Assembly: GCA_965153355.1 (NCBI GenBank)
Contig: OZ231127.1
Span: 7,378,001-7,442,000, forward strand
Origin: Flaccisagitta enflata
Lineage: Eukaryota > Chaetognatha > Sagittoidea > Aphragmophora
Direction: 5' to 3'
DNA length: 64,000 bases
Shown: positions 34,266 to 47,049 of the stretch, in pieces
Position numbering within the stretch: the first letter of the stretch is position 1
Layout of the letters: each line of letters starts with the position of its first letter
The notes under the pieces: model-generated
Databases searched by the model: none
The model's input: the letters and a program-made list of their open reading frames with translations, nothing else
Told to the model about the DNA's origin: nothing
Program-made: the position numbers and the translations under genes

Positions 34266-35270
34266 TGGGTGAAGTTGGGCTCGTAAACTGACACCCTAAT
34301 GACGTCGCGGATCTCATTCAACTTTCAGCTATTCACTCTTTCATCCTTTCAGTCTTTCGGGACAAGTTGCCATCATTCCATTCCGCTGCTGTTATCATTC
34401 TTGTCCTTCTTGTCCTTTCTTTCTTTTTCTCAGCATGCAAGTGAAAAAAATCAGCTGTGAGAAAAATAGATGTGTGAACAGACGATACCACCAATAGAAA
34501 TGCTTCTTTCTCAATTCCTTACCATCCGTCCATGCATCCGTCCTGTTATTTCTTGATTACAAGAACGGTGACCGGGTGAGAATTTTTGACTTGTTTTATT
34601 TCCAATTAGTGGATACGGGGTAAAGATGGAAAAGTCGCTTAGCTTAGCGCGAGAGTGGTCCGTAGGTACAGAGGTCCGTAACGCAAAAATTTGGATGACG
34701 TAAAATGGGCGGTTTTTAAGCTTTACGCCCCCCACAATACTGCCCTTGCCCAATGCCCAATTCCCATCCGCAGGCAACAACTTAAAAGCCGTGTATCCAG
34801 CCTACTTTAGAGGAAATGATTATTGACCCAGTCGTTAGAATCATACAGTGATACACTAAACCTTGAGAGGAAAAATGTAGAATCGGTTTGAGGTTAAAGG
34901 TGGTCTGAGTCATACAGCTAATTGAGAACTGTACATAGTGGGCCCCAGGTAAACTAAGATTCATTATCAGTTGCAGAGCCGTACAAGAGCCGGACAAGAG
35001 CAGGTCAGTAACAGTTGCAGAGTTGAGCATAAGCAGGTTAGTAAACTTCGCTTCATTTGCAGGCGATAAAGCCAGACTTGGTAGTCATGGAAATAAAAGA
35101 AGAGTAGGAAGTACATGTATTTGTACTTACCCTTGTATTCGTGCTTCTGGTATTCGGGAGATCTTTCTTAATACAATCCGGACCCATCCTCCGCAAAGCA
35201 CACCATTTGCTTTCGACGCATGCGCTTTCCCCGTTTACTGCAACTTGAGCGAAACCCGTCACATTAACGG
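34266..35270. other. Mostly single-copy-looking DNA, no firm gene
   Basis: Includes a head-like Family A remnant near 34740-34800 (minus sense) and a CATACAG/GTCAGTAACAGTTGCAGAG stretch with two imperfect 27-bp repeats (34970-35035). It grades into the CpG-containing segment described at 35278. Confidence 0.4.
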
Positions 35271-35277
35271 CAACAAA

Positions 35278-35319
35278 ATGACGATTTGCGCTCATTTCGG
35301 GATTAGTGGGAAAATTATG
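35278..35319 (+). CDS. Candidate first coding exon (14 codons), gene unknown
   Basis: ATG in a favourable context (CAACAAAATGACG) opens a frame of 14 codons, MTICAHFGISGKIM, followed immediately by GTGAGT, a strong splice donor, in phase 0. The 80 bases upstream are unique-looking and CpG-containing (TTTCGACGCATGCGCTTTCC, near an NRF-1-like GCATGCGC core), as in many animal promoters. No downstream exon is recognisable: a Family B copy and long microsatellites follow. The start lies within a longer open frame (35023-35337). Function is unknown and the call rests on donor, start context and composition only. Confidence 0.25.
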
Positions 35320-35377
35320 GTGAGTGCATCTAATTAAACACTGTTGTGTCACTGTCCATCCCAAATAGACTGTTTCT

Positions 35378-35625
35378 TTTTGGGCAGGCCTGAGAAGGCA
35401 GATTTCAGGTCTGAGAGGGCCTGGGGGGAACGGACCGATGGACGGACGGATGGACGGATCGAAAGACGAACAAAAGTCCCCCTGTGTTCTACAGGACTTG
35501 GTCACCTTCGGGGCCGCTGCCCTGCTTCCTCTCACTCCATTTCACAATCATGCAAAGCAGGGCAACGGGTATCGCTGACCACATATTGCCCCTGGGCGAC
35601 CTGTTCATTTATGCAAACTAGAGGA
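35378..35625 (-). mobile_element. Family B element, one complete long arm
   Basis: TTTTTGGGCAGGCCTGAGAA, two 21-bp-type units, a GGAC section, then AGTCCCCCTGTGTTCTACAG, TCGGGGCCGCTGCCCTGC and GGGTATCGCTGACCACATAT. The short arm is reduced to GGGCAG. Confidence 0.75.
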
Positions 35626-35649
35626 CAGATGCTGTAAACAACACACTCA

Positions 35650-36020
<371 letters not shown>

Positions 36021-36084
36021 GAAGATGACTGCGGTCTCAGCGGCCTTTGCCCAGGGCCCTAAAGACCACGCCTAATGGACTTTC

Positions 36085-37390
36085 AAAGACGGTAAAGGAA
36101 AAAATGGAGACAATGGCGAAGATTATGGGAAGGGAAAGTAGCCGGTGGGAGGACAATGGCGAAGATTATGGCAAGAGAAGGCAGTTGGTAGGAGGACAAT
36201 GGCAACAATTATGGGAAGGGAAAGCAGTTGGTAGGAGGAAAATGATGAAGATTATGGCAAGGGAAGGCAGTTGGTGGAAGGACAATGGTTATTATCAAAG
36301 CAAGGCAAAGAGGTTGGAGGGAGGACAATGTCAAAGATCATGGAAAAAAAAAAACGTTGATGAAAGGACAATGACAAAGATCATGGCAAGGGAGAGCGGT
36401 TGATGTAAGGACAATGGCGAAGATCATAGCAAATGAAAGTAGTTGGTGGGAGGACAATGGCAAAGATCATGGAAAGGGAAAGCAGTTGGTGGTAGGACAA
36501 TGGCGAAGATTATGGCAAGGGAAAGCAGTTGGTTGGACGACAATGGCGACGATTATGGGAAGGGAGAGCAGTTGGCGGGAAGAAAATGGCGACAATTATG
36601 GCATGGGAAAGCAGTTGGTGGGAAGAAAATGGCGACAATTTTGGGAAGGGAAAGCAGTTGGTAAGAGGAAAATGATGAAGATTATGGCAAGGGAAGGCAG
36701 TTGGTGGAAGGACAATGGCTTTTATCAAAGCAAGGCAAAGAGGTTGGTGGGAGGACAATGTCAAAGATCATGGCAAGAGAAAACCATTGATGAAAGGACA
36801 ATGACAATGATCATGGCAAGGGAGAGCGGTTGATGTAAGGACAATGGTGAAGATTATGGTAAGGGAAAGCAGTTGGTGGGAGGACAATGGCGAAGATTAT
36901 GGTAAGGGAAAGCAGTTGGTGGGAGGACAATGGCGACAATTATGGCAAGGGAAAGCAGTTGGTGGGAGGACAATGGCAAAGATTTGTGGCAAGGGAAAGC
37001 AGTTGATGGAAAGACAATAGCAAAGATTATGGCAAGGGAAAGCAGTTGGTGGGAGGACAATGGCAAAGATTATGGCAAGGGAAAGCAGTTGATGGAAGGA
37101 CAATGGCAAAGATTATGGCAAGGGAAAGTAGTCGGTGGGACAATGGCGACGATTATGGCAAGGGAAAGTAGTTGGTGGGAGGACAATGGCGAAGTTCATA
37201 GAAAGGGAAAGCAGATGGTGGAAGGACAATGGCGAAGATTATGGCGAGGGAAACCAGTTGGTGGGAGGACAACGGCGAAGATCATGGCAAGGGAAAGCAG
37301 TTGGTGGAAGCACAATGGCGAAGATCATGGCAAGGGAAAGCCGCTGTTGAAGATACAATGGAGAAGATCAAGTAGAAGGGAAGGCAAATG
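36085..37390. repeat. 43-bp minisatellite, about 30 units
   Basis: Unit: AAGGGAAAGCAGTTGGTGGG then AGGACAATGGCGAAGATTATGGC. The 43-bp period rotates through all three frames, producing staggered open frames on both strands. A second-order block of about 420 bp is duplicated (compare 36240-36415 with 36660-36835). Confidence 0.94.
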
Positions 37391-37474
37391 ACATGGAGAC
37401 AGTAGCGAAGAACATGTCATGGCATGAGAGGCACTTTCTATTACGGCATAAACGGAATGATATCGATAGAGTTG

Positions 37475-37825
<351 letters not shown>

Positions 37826-37984
37826 TTGAAGACAATTTTGATGACAATGGCGAGAACAATGCACCTCTCGTGGCGCTAACAATGATGACGATGATGATGA
37901 CAATGGTGAACATTGCGCTTCCGGCAAGTACATAAAAGAAGACGAGAAACGGCTTGTTGCCCACTAACAATCCCTTTACTTATC

Positions 37985-38064
37985 TGTCTGTCTGTCTGTC
38001 TATCTGTCTGTCTGTCTTTCTTTTTTTCTTTCTTTGTTTCTTTGTTTCTTCCTTTTTTTAATTT

Positions 38065-38144
<80 letters not shown>

Positions 38145-38240
38145 GCTTGCTTTATTTCTTTCTTTCTTTCTTTCTGTCATTCTTTTCTTTCTAACCATCC
38201 TCTCATTTATCTGTCTTTCTATCTTTCTTTCTTTCTTTTT
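37985..38240. repeat. (TCTG)n then (TTTC)n microsatellites
   Basis: Short TCTG run to 38015, then TTTC tetranucleotides with interruptions, ending at TTTTTTTTT. Confidence 0.96.
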
Positions 38241-38245
38241 TTTTT

Positions 38246-38470
<225 letters not shown>

Positions 38471-38474
38471 CGTG

Positions 38475-39025
38475 CGAAGTTGCTTACCTGTGTCCCACTA
38501 ACTTTCATCGTGTGCTAGCACGCTTAATCGCAATTGCATGCTCGTGTTTTCGTGCGCGTGTTTGCGTGTGTGTGTTTTTCCCGTGACAAATTCAAGTCTT
38601 GGTGGAGCTCTTAACTTGGTTGATGAGACGATAAACAAACTCTTTTGGGTAGCTGATCACTGAAACGTGGATTGAATGTTGTCAAAGTTGATTAGCTTTC
38701 GAGACTCTCCTTAAAACGTGTGACATCGCGCAACTTTATTGGGGTCACGTCCGTATATCTGTCTCTCCATATGTTCATTTGCCTCCATAAAACGGCAAAA
38801 AGGTGGCCATTTTATCGCTTATACAACAGGTTCAGTTCATCTCCGCCCCTGGAAACAAGTATTGAATTTGGAGTAATGCTGCGCCTTGATAAACAAGGCT
38901 AGGACGACCAGATTGGCTCTAATTTCAAGAGATGTTGATAGTTTTACCAATAAGGGCGATAATCGCCGTAGGAAAAAGGTCGTAAATGCTGCTTCAGAAA
39001 ATGAGAGTGGAAAATAGAGTGAGAG
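38475..39025. other. No gene recognised
   Basis: Unique-looking DNA with TGCGTGCG and GTGCGCGTG patches at the left. No convincing exon. Confidence 0.4.
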
Positions 39026-39133
<108 letters not shown>

Positions 39134-39189
39134 GGAGACAGACAGACAGAGAGGGAGAAATCGGAGGAGGGGGAGAGAGAGACAGAAAG

Positions 39190-39352
39190 TAAAACAAGGG
39201 GTTACAATATCGTTGCGGACAGGTGGACAGAGGCATCTGACCCCCATCCACACCCCAACCCCAACCCCCACACACAAGCACTATTCTACTCACACGGACA
39301 GATCGACCAACAGACCGATGGATGGACTGATGGAAAATGCTCCTCACAGAGT
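39190..39352 (+). mobile_element. Family A element, GTT subfamily, tail decayed
   Basis: Head AACAAGGGGTTACAATATCG, TTGCGGACAGGTGGACAGAG, C-rich body CCCCATCCACACCCCAACCC, then GGACAGATCGACCAACAGACC. The expected hairpin has decayed to CAGAGTCCAGAGTTGA. Confidence 0.65.
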
Positions 39353-39504
39353 CCAGAGTTGAAATGAGAGAGAGACTATCAAAAAAAACTTTTACTACTA
39401 ACAGCAGCGATGCAAGATAACGTTGCAGACACTATTTCTCAATGACTTTCCTAGGCCAACACCAGGGACCTCCCGCTCCCGCTGCCTCCCCCACGCAACT
39501 GAGG

Positions 39505-39730
39505 TAACTGTGAATCCGGCCTTGTCAATCGTTGCTCCTGGCCTCCCCCACAAAATTACCTCAGTCTTTGATTAAACGTCTCTTTAAGAGGCCACCTACC
39601 ATGGGCTCAAAGTCTACCGGCTTTTTAGTCGTGCGCTCGCGACTCTACAACCCGCTTTGTCCATTTGTCGGTCCATCCGTCGGTCCGTCCGTCGGTCCGT
39701 CCGACCATTGGTCCGTTTACTTTTTTATTT
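39505..39730 (-). mobile_element. Family A element, partial
   Basis: Tail at 39624-39645 (TTTTTAGTCGTGCGCTCGCG) with CTACAACCCGCTTTGTCC and GGTCCGTCC repeats; a head-like GAATCCGGCCTTGTC is at 39511-39525. From 39730 to 39850 AAGTCATTATAAGTCA repeats continue the interior array type of 21648-22049. Confidence 0.65.
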
Positions 39731-39894
39731 TCAGTATTTGTTATTCAAAGTCATTATAAGTCATATTAGGTTACATAAAGTCAATTATGTCAATGTAGTG
39801 ATTTAAGTCATTTTACATCATTTTATTTCATCTTGAAACATTTAAGGCACGCAATCAAGCACTAAAAGTCGATCGTTTCTTTTTTTTTTTTTTA

Positions 39895-40160
39895 AATTGA
39901 CACAATAATAGTCGCAAAAGCGTTAGATGGTCAGCAGTACCCGTGCCCTGCTTATGTAGGTTGTGCTTAAAGTTGAGGGAGGGAGCAGGGCAGCAGCTCC
40001 GAAGGGGTCGATGACCTATGCTTTCACACATATGGGGGATTTTCTCCTTCTTCTTCTCCTTCTCCTCCTCCGCACCCCCCTCCCCCAGCCTCGAGGCCCA
40101 TATGTCAGCCTCAAGGCCCATATCCTAGCCTCAAGGCCCAAATTCCAGTCTTGAGGCCCA
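39895..40160 (+). mobile_element. Family B element: long arm plus short array
   Basis: AGATGGTCAGCAGTACCCGT, GCAGGGCAGCAGCTCCGAAG, GATGACCTATGC, a CTTCTCC run, then about five units of a 21-bp GCCTCAAGGCCCATATCCTA-like repeat. No inverted second arm. Confidence 0.7.
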
Positions 40161-40909
<749 letters not shown>

Positions 40910-41177
40910 CTGCGAGACTTTGTTAAGAACAGGTTACAGTGCAGGGAACAGGTAAGAGTTCTTTCTTTCCCTTCTTTAACCTTATACGTTGAAAAAAGAG
41001 CACTTTAATTCCATCTCGACGGCACACCCTTACAAACTGCCACTAAGGTGCAGCGCATACAGCTGACCATCTATCTTTTAAGACTAATCTTTGTGATTCA
41101 AGGAACGCAGTATAATGGTAAATAATACAAATAATACAAAATAAGGAAATCAAAAGAAAAAGCGAGACGAAAAAAAA

Positions 41178-41503
41178 ACAAGCCCGACCGGGCAACGATG
41201 CGTCCGGGCTGTGTCTCACGTGTGTTGATCATGGGACATTTGAATGGAGAGACAGATGGACAAACAGACGGGTGAAAAGACTCTCAAAACATGTTGGTTG
41301 ATCATTTGTTTCAGTGTAGGATCTCACCGTGGCCAAAAACAGCCGTGAAACGCGGTTTTTGGTTTTTGCACAGGCGTAACGGACCGACCAACCGACAGAC
41401 GGACGGACGGACGGACGGACGGACAGACTGACGGACAGAGAGACGGATGGACCAACAGACAGACCCTCCTATAGCAATGCGTTCCCGGTGGACGCATCTA
41501 AAA
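41178..41503 (+). mobile_element. Family A element, GAT subfamily
   Basis: Head CCCGACCGGGCAACGATGCG, variable body, CGGACGGACGGACGGACGGA and tail with arms ATGCGT and ACGCAT followed by CTAAAAA. Head motif GATGCG again equals the tail stem. Confidence 0.75.
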
Positions 41504-41985
41504 AGAAACCAAGAAACGACAAGGACGAGTTAAACGAGCTATCACCAGGGCTCAACCACAATGTTGCGACCAATATGACAAAAATAGCTCCTGATACCCA
41601 AGACAAGTCATCCACGCCATCTACCTGCCATTTCTACGACATTTCTGCTCCATTTACCATCCCTCCAATTCCTACGCCAACTTTTTGCCATCTAACATGT
41701 CTACCGTTTCTATGCCATCCATCTAAACCTAACCCTAACCATTTCCAGGTCATTTCATTGCCATCTACCGTTCTTAATATATCCAAAATTATGAATTTTT
41801 TTTCTATCTGGTTGGATTGTTGTCTTGAATTATTTCATGATATTAGTAAAATGGACTCAGTTGCTTTTGACTGCTTGGGATAATTGTAATGGGTCCGGAT
41901 TAAACACCATTGAGAGCGCCAAAGGCTCTCATCCTTAAGTAAAGTGGGTTTGAGTTGTAATGTTGTCCAACTTTCATGCTATTCC
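41504..41985. other. No gene recognised
   Basis: A 131-codon frame (41488-41883) begins in the Family A tail and reads through CCATTT/CTACC repeats; not convincing. 41895-41970 is the short dispersed repeat shared with 16370-16480. Confidence 0.45.
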
Positions 41986-41989
41986 ATCA

Positions 41990-42295
41990 CCATTCATCTA
42001 ACTTGTGCCATTTCTACGCCATTCACCTAACGCTAATCCATACTATTCTCATACCATTTCTTCGCCATCTATCATTCTTGTCATTTCCATGCCATTCACA
42101 TGACCCTTTCTATTTTCATACCGTTTCTTCGCCATCTACCATTTTCACCATTTCCATGCCATTCACCTGACCCTTTCCATTTCCATAACATCTCTTTGCC
42201 ATCTACCATTTTCACCATTTCTATGCCATTTACCTGACCCTTTCCATTTCCATACCATTTCTTCGCCATCTCCCATCCTTACCCATCTAAATAAC
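41990..42295. repeat. 67-bp tandem repeat, about 4.5 units
   Basis: GCCATCTACCATTTTCACC-type segments at 42064, 42131, 42198 and 42265, exactly 67 bp apart, with CCTGACCCTTTCCATTTCC in each unit. Confidence 0.92.
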
Positions 42296-42460
42296 GACTC
42301 AACGATCAAACCCCAAAATTGTTCCTCGTACATCACTTCTCGCGACAAGAACCTCTGACGCTAAGATGCTCTGATGCTCAGAAGCTCTGATGCCTTCCTT
42401 GAGTCGAAAAAGAAATGAGCAATATCGCGAGTCAAGGCTTGGCAAAGGCGCGCAAAGCCA

Positions 42461-42469
<9 letters not shown>

Positions 42470-42510
<41 letters not shown>

Positions 42511-42600
42511 TTTTTTCTCTTTCTTTCTTTCTTTCATTCTTTCTTTTATACTTTCTTTCTATCTTTCTTTCTTTTTTGCTTACTTGCTTTGTTTCTTTCT
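42470..42600. repeat. (CT)n then (TTTC)n microsatellites
   Basis: CT run 42470-42508 followed by imperfect TTTC to about 42600. Confidence 0.93.
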
Positions 42601-42752
42601 CTTTTTTTGGTTTACAAACACCGAAGTCCAAGCTAAATTTCTTCTACCCTGTGTTCAATCTCAAAAAGAAAAAAAACTTACATTCCCAAACGCACCCAGT
42701 TAGTGATATAAAGTCATTTTTCTCTTGTAGCATTATGACAAGTGAAACAATA

Positions 42753-43502
42753 CCCTGCTTTCAATATCGAGTGTTACCAGCAAAACCTTCATTGTGTCTA
42801 AAGTATATATTTTTGGAAATTCAGGTAGGATTTGCCAAAAAGCATATAACCTACCATTTATTCATGCAAAATTTCAAGCCGTTTGGCTTCCACATGATTT
42901 TGAATGAAAATGAGATAAACCCCATTAGAGGATTTTTTTAAAAATTGATTAACTGACACTGTGACATTGAATCATTTTCATTTCTCAACGAATCAAGCAA
43001 AAATGGCCAGATTTGTCTTGAAAGAAGGATTTTAGTCTCAGTTTATGTATCTCTGTAGAAAAAGACTAAATCTTTGAAATCTATGTGGAAAATCTGGGTT
43101 TCCCTTTGAATTTTTGAAGTTTGAGCAGGTTTCAAATAACAACAACTGTATTTCAGTACCAAAATTCGTAAAGAATAGTGAAAAGCTAAAATGATACCAA
43201 TTAAGTGTCAATTATTGACTATACATGACTTATTTGGTCATTCCAGCTCATGATGCACAAAGTTTATAAGGGTTCATACATATAAAATCGCTCAAAAATG
43301 TGTTTTTTCAGCAAATTTTGCTCAAATTTTATCAAATTTCAAAAACATGTGGACGATAAACCGCTAGACCCAGCATGACGAAATTTTGCATGAAATAATG
43401 GTAAGTTATGTGCTTTCAGACAAAACCAACCGGATATTCTAAAAATAAATACTTTAGACGCAATAAAGGTTTTGCTGGTAACACTCGATATTGAAAGCAG
43501 GG
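42753..43502. mobile_element. 750-bp MITE with TA duplication
   Basis: CCCTGCTTTCAATATCGAGT and its exact inverse form the ends of an imperfect terminal repeat of at least 60 bp. TA lies at 42751-42752 and 43503-43504. No transposase frame. Tc1/mariner-type by target preference. Confidence 0.92.
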
Positions 43503-43504
43503 TA

Positions 43505-44252
43505 TGTTTGAGGTTCTTTTTTTTTCAAATTCATTGGACTAGCTTGAATAACATAGCTTAAATAACATAGCTTAAATAACCACAACATAAATTTGTAGCG
43601 GAGCAAAAGTTAAAAGTTTAAGCTCAAAAATCTTCATTTAACCAAAAAATTTTTCTTAGAATTTTTCCCATTTCTAAAGAGCTTGAGCTACAACTGTTAG
43701 ATTGGTCTCAAATGAGGTGGAGAGCGAGGTATAAATTGAGGTAGATAATGAGGTATAAATTTTTTGGAGACTAACTTGGGACCAGTAGATCACGCAGTTG
43801 AAAAATTATAGGCAAACCAAAACCAAAACCAAAGGCTAAACCAGTGAAATTTTCTTACAAAAACGTCAAACATTATACTGCAAGACAAAAAGGAAATCAC
43901 TGACTTGGGGCGTATAGTGATGAAAGCTTTTTACTTTTTCCACTTTGAGATTGAACACCCTGTTTGGAATCGTATCTGAAAAGCATGATTTGTGAAACTT
44001 GTAAGACATCTACGTTCTATCATCAAAAATCTGTAATGAGTTTTATCCGATTACAAAAATATGCATCAAAGCAATCCTACTACTTTTTTACAAATCCATG
44101 AAGAATCACGCAAACGTTAGGTTGCCAAATTCTCTATTTTCATTCATTCAAGTTGGATCTAAATGTCATACAAACGTTTTATTGTTACCCCCACAGACTC
44201 TTTTGGCCCTTGGCACGACGTCCACGGCCCCCTCCCCCCCTTTATAGAAAAG
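43505..44252. other. No gene recognised
   Basis: AT-rich. ATAACATAGCTTAA is repeated three times at 43550-43580, and GAGGT(A)TAAATT twice near 43730. Otherwise unremarkable. Confidence 0.4.
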
Positions 44253-44553
44253 AAACAAGGCCAACACCTATAGGCCGCGTGCGAGACTTACAGATTGACT
44301 TAGAATGACTTAGAATAACTCAGTATACTCTTAAATGACTTAAAATGATTTAAAGAAATAAAATCAATAAAAAAAGTAAAAGTGTGACGGACAGACCGAC
44401 CGACTAAGAATAACTTAGAATGACTCAGTATACTCCTAAATGACTTAAAATGACTTAAAGAAATAAAGTAAAAGTGTGATGGACAGACCAACGGATACGC
44501 GGATGGACGGACGGACAAAGCGAGGTGAAGAGTCGCGTGCAGGCGACTAAAAA
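44253..44553 (+). mobile_element. Family A element with TTAGAATGAC array
   Basis: Head of the second type, AACAAGGCCAACACCTATAG, then GCGTGCGAGACTTACAG, units of ACTTAGAATGACTTAAAATG, two GGAC sections (the middle is duplicated, about 120 bp apart) and the tail GTCGCGTGCAGGCGACTAAA. Confidence 0.85.
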
Positions 44554-44819
44554 CTGAAACTGACGTTAAAGGATTGTATGGCTGAGCCATTAGATGGGAC
44601 AAGGTCTCGTGGCCTCGCACTGTCTTGATCCCTCCTTGTCTCTTTGGCCCCACTGTCGTGAATGTGTTCATGCTGTTCGAGACTAAAGATCTCGTTTGTT
44701 TTCATCACTGAAAATGCACCTCATGTTGGTTTGGACTCACTTTCATGACTTTGGCTGTAAAGGTAACTGACAGGAAAAATCTTGTTTTTTTGTCAACAAA
44801 AACACGCCCCATGTTTGTT

Positions 44820-45292
44820 TGGCCTCACTGTGTCAAAAATCAGGCAGACAGACATATGAACAGACTAAAATATCTTAAAAGACCTATGAACTAGCAACAA
44901 AAAGTCTTAAAAAACAACTTTGTGACAAACCAATGGACACACTGATATACAAACAGACGGACGGATGGACGGACGGACAGACAGACAAAAAAGTGGCTTA
45001 TAGAGGCGTATGAATGACATGAAAACATTCAAAAACATTTAAAATGTCTTAAAATTGGCTGTAACACCCTTTAAACAACTCTGTGACGGAGAGACGGACA
45101 GACCAACAGACCAACTGACCAACCAAAAAGTGGCTTATAGAGGCTTATAAATGCCTTAGAAACATTCAAAAACATTTAAAATGTCTTTATATGTGTAAAA
45201 AATCCTTTTAAATAGTTTTGTTACGGACAGACCGACCGACGGACCGACAGAAAAGTGGCCTATAGAGTCGCGTAGCACGCGACTAAAAGTAG
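44820..45292 (+). mobile_element. Family A element with three tandem internal units
   Basis: Three repeats of about 150 bp, each with ACATTTAAAATGTCTT-like DNA, a GGACAGAC section and AAGTGGCTTATAGAGGC; the last ends in the hairpin GTCGCG-TAGCA-CGCGAC with TAAAA. This shows amplification of the internal module within one copy. Confidence 0.75.
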
Positions 45293-45905
45293 TTCGATAA
45301 TTAATGATGATAGTTCGATAAAAATAGTTCGATAATTAATGGCTGACTAAAATAAACGTAAATTTCAGTGAGGGGAAATTTAATTTGCACTATTATATCA
45401 TACGTAGTCCATGATTGGCAACACGGCTCAAATAAACAAATGGATAAAGAAAATGAAATAAATGAACAAAGTAAGTGATCGATCAGTCAGAACAATTCAA
45501 AACCCCGTTTGCCCTGCACTACGCCTTTTCTGTGCGCGTCTTTAGTCTTGTCTAAAAATCTCTGGCCATTCTATTCGTCTAACTAATCAGTTCTACTCGA
45601 GGTCCCGTCTTAACCTTATTAACCTTTACATTTTCTGCTTTCGTTTTTTTTTTCTATATAATTCTTTTTTTATTTATTCTTTTTTAATCTTCTCTTCTTT
45701 TCTTTTTTTTTTTTTTTTTTTTTTGTAATCCTTTCTTTTATCTCTTTCAGCGCGATGCACAAGATTCTATGATGTAGTCCCGCATGAATGGGCAGGATTC
45801 AGCAATGATAAAGGTTACTTATGCGCGGGGGCTGGGACCGTGTTTCATACCCTTTAAAAAGATTTTTGTATCTGTTTTATTACCAAATACGAAGGTGCGT
45901 CTTTT
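45293..45905. other. No gene recognised; poly-T
   Basis: AGTTCGATAATTAATG is repeated at 45291-45342. T-rich tract 45640-45725 is followed by TTTATCTCTTTCAG, which looks like a splice acceptor, but no frame follows it. Confidence 0.4.
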
Positions 45906-45907
45906 TT

Positions 45908-46052
45908 TAGTCGCGGACACGCGACTTTAGAACTTGCCGTGTTGGTATGCCGGTCGGTCTGTCGGTCGGTCGGTCACATCGCATTTCTGTTTTCCGCTCC
46001 TGCCCACCCGTCCGCAACTGGGGGGAAGTGTACATGGCCTTGTTAAACGTGT
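45908..46052 (-). mobile_element. Family A element, compact copy
   Basis: Plus-strand order: TTTTAGTCGCGGACACGCGA, CTTGCCGTGTTGGTATGCCG, GGTCGGTCGGTCGG, CCTGCCCACCCGTCCGCAAC, GTGTACATGGCCTTGTT. Tail stem is GTCGCG while the head box is GTTGCGGAC, a mixed combination. Confidence 0.85.
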
Positions 46053-46147
46053 GTAACGTTAGTACATTGCTTCCCTTCTGAAACCCACCCAAATGTCGTT
46101 CATGGCCTGATGGTCTGTAACGAAACATCTACGCCTTGAGCACCATA

Positions 46148-46154
46148 GATGCAA

Positions 46155-46214
<60 letters not shown>
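46148..46214. repeat. (GA)n microsatellite
   Basis: Pure GA run of about 65 bp; flank 46215-46440 shows no gene. Confidence 0.96.
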
Positions 46215-46217
<3 letters not shown>

Positions 46218-46399
46218 TCAGAAGAAAAGGAAGCATGCCATCTGGCTCAGCTATGGACACCAAACGTTTCAAGCAATATCTTGAATTAAAGTTAACAAGA
46301 CGACACCTTGCAGTCCGTGTGCAGTGTTGGATGTGAGACCTTGACTGAAGCTAAAAGGAACTAAAAAGACAAAAGACTAAAAGAGTAAATGTAAATCGT

Positions 46400-46605
46400 C
46401 TCAAAATCACTTAGATATTACTTAAAAAGACTTAAAATGACATAAGACGACGTAAAAAAGCAAAGCATGATGAACCAACGGACCAACAGACCGATGAACC
46501 AACCAACAGACCAACCAACCAACCAACCAACCAAGAAACGGACAGAGCTGGTCATAGAGTCGCATGCATATGACAAAAAATGCATGTGACTAAAAATGCC
46601 TGTGA
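46400..46605 (+). mobile_element. Family A element, partial
   Basis: ACTTAAAATGACATAAGACG array, CAACGGACCAACAGACC with (CCAA)n, GAGCTGGTCATAGAGTCGCA and GACTAAAAA. The tail is imperfect and partly triplicated (TGCATGTGACTAAAAATGCC). Confidence 0.65.
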
Positions 46606-46753
46606 CTAAAAATTGGTGAGATTCAAAAATAAGAGCAACACTTTCTGACCCAATGGCACTAACTCCATTCTTCTGAGTCAAAGTGTTCAGAAATGACAGC
46701 TGAAACAAGATTGCTACTATAAATGATAATGGCAAGAAAATGGCAATTAGTTT

Positions 46754-47049
46754 GATAATAGTTGGCGCTCTTGCGCAGTGTGCCGCCACAACTAAGCAAT
46801 GGCACACAAAACAGAGCATCAAACTTTTCCATTGATGGCCTGGAAACAGCCTTGATCTGAACCCCATTGAATCGCTTTGGTCATAAAGCAGCGACAAAGC
46901 AAAGAACATGCATTGTCAAGTTGACATTGTCAACTGCAGGGCTGAAAAGAATCGCTCCAAAACTCTACTTACCTCAAATCTCTTTACCAAAGCATGCCAA
47001 GGTGTGTGAAGGCGGTTGTTGATACAAAGGGGGGCTCATCAAGTATTAA
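46754..47049 (+). pseudogene. Tc1-type transposase relic (C-terminal half)
   Basis: Across small frameshifts one reads DN at 46754-46759, then QCAATTKQWH, KQSIKLF and, at 46836-46886, WPGNSLDLNPIESLWS followed by a stop. The last block is the diagnostic Tc1 transposase segment around the third catalytic acidic residue, and the DN is the second catalytic Asp region. The ending KGGLIKY-stop at 47029-47049 matches the usual KGG..KY carboxyl terminus. At least three disruptions (a lost base before WPGN, the stop after LWS, a stop in the tail) kill it. A 163-codon minus-strand frame opposite it is antisense noise. Terminal inverted repeats were not recognised. Confidence 0.88.

Noticed and set aside
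35053-35535. 160-codon minus-strand frame
   Set aside because: Begins inside a Family B arm that is repeated elsewhere, and runs antisense through the candidate exon at 35278.
36047-37391. Frames of 118-153 codons in the 43-bp array
   Set aside because: Same unit read in rotating phase on both strands.
41488-41883. 131-codon frame
   Set aside because: Starts in the tail of a Family A element and reads through CCATTT-type repeats; no domain.
45745-45850. Splice-acceptor-like TTTATCTCTTTCAG
   Set aside because: The following sequence hits stops quickly in all three frames and has no donor.
46418-46909. 163-codon minus-strand frame resembling a membrane protein
   Set aside because: Antisense to the Tc1 transposase relic and to a Family A fragment.
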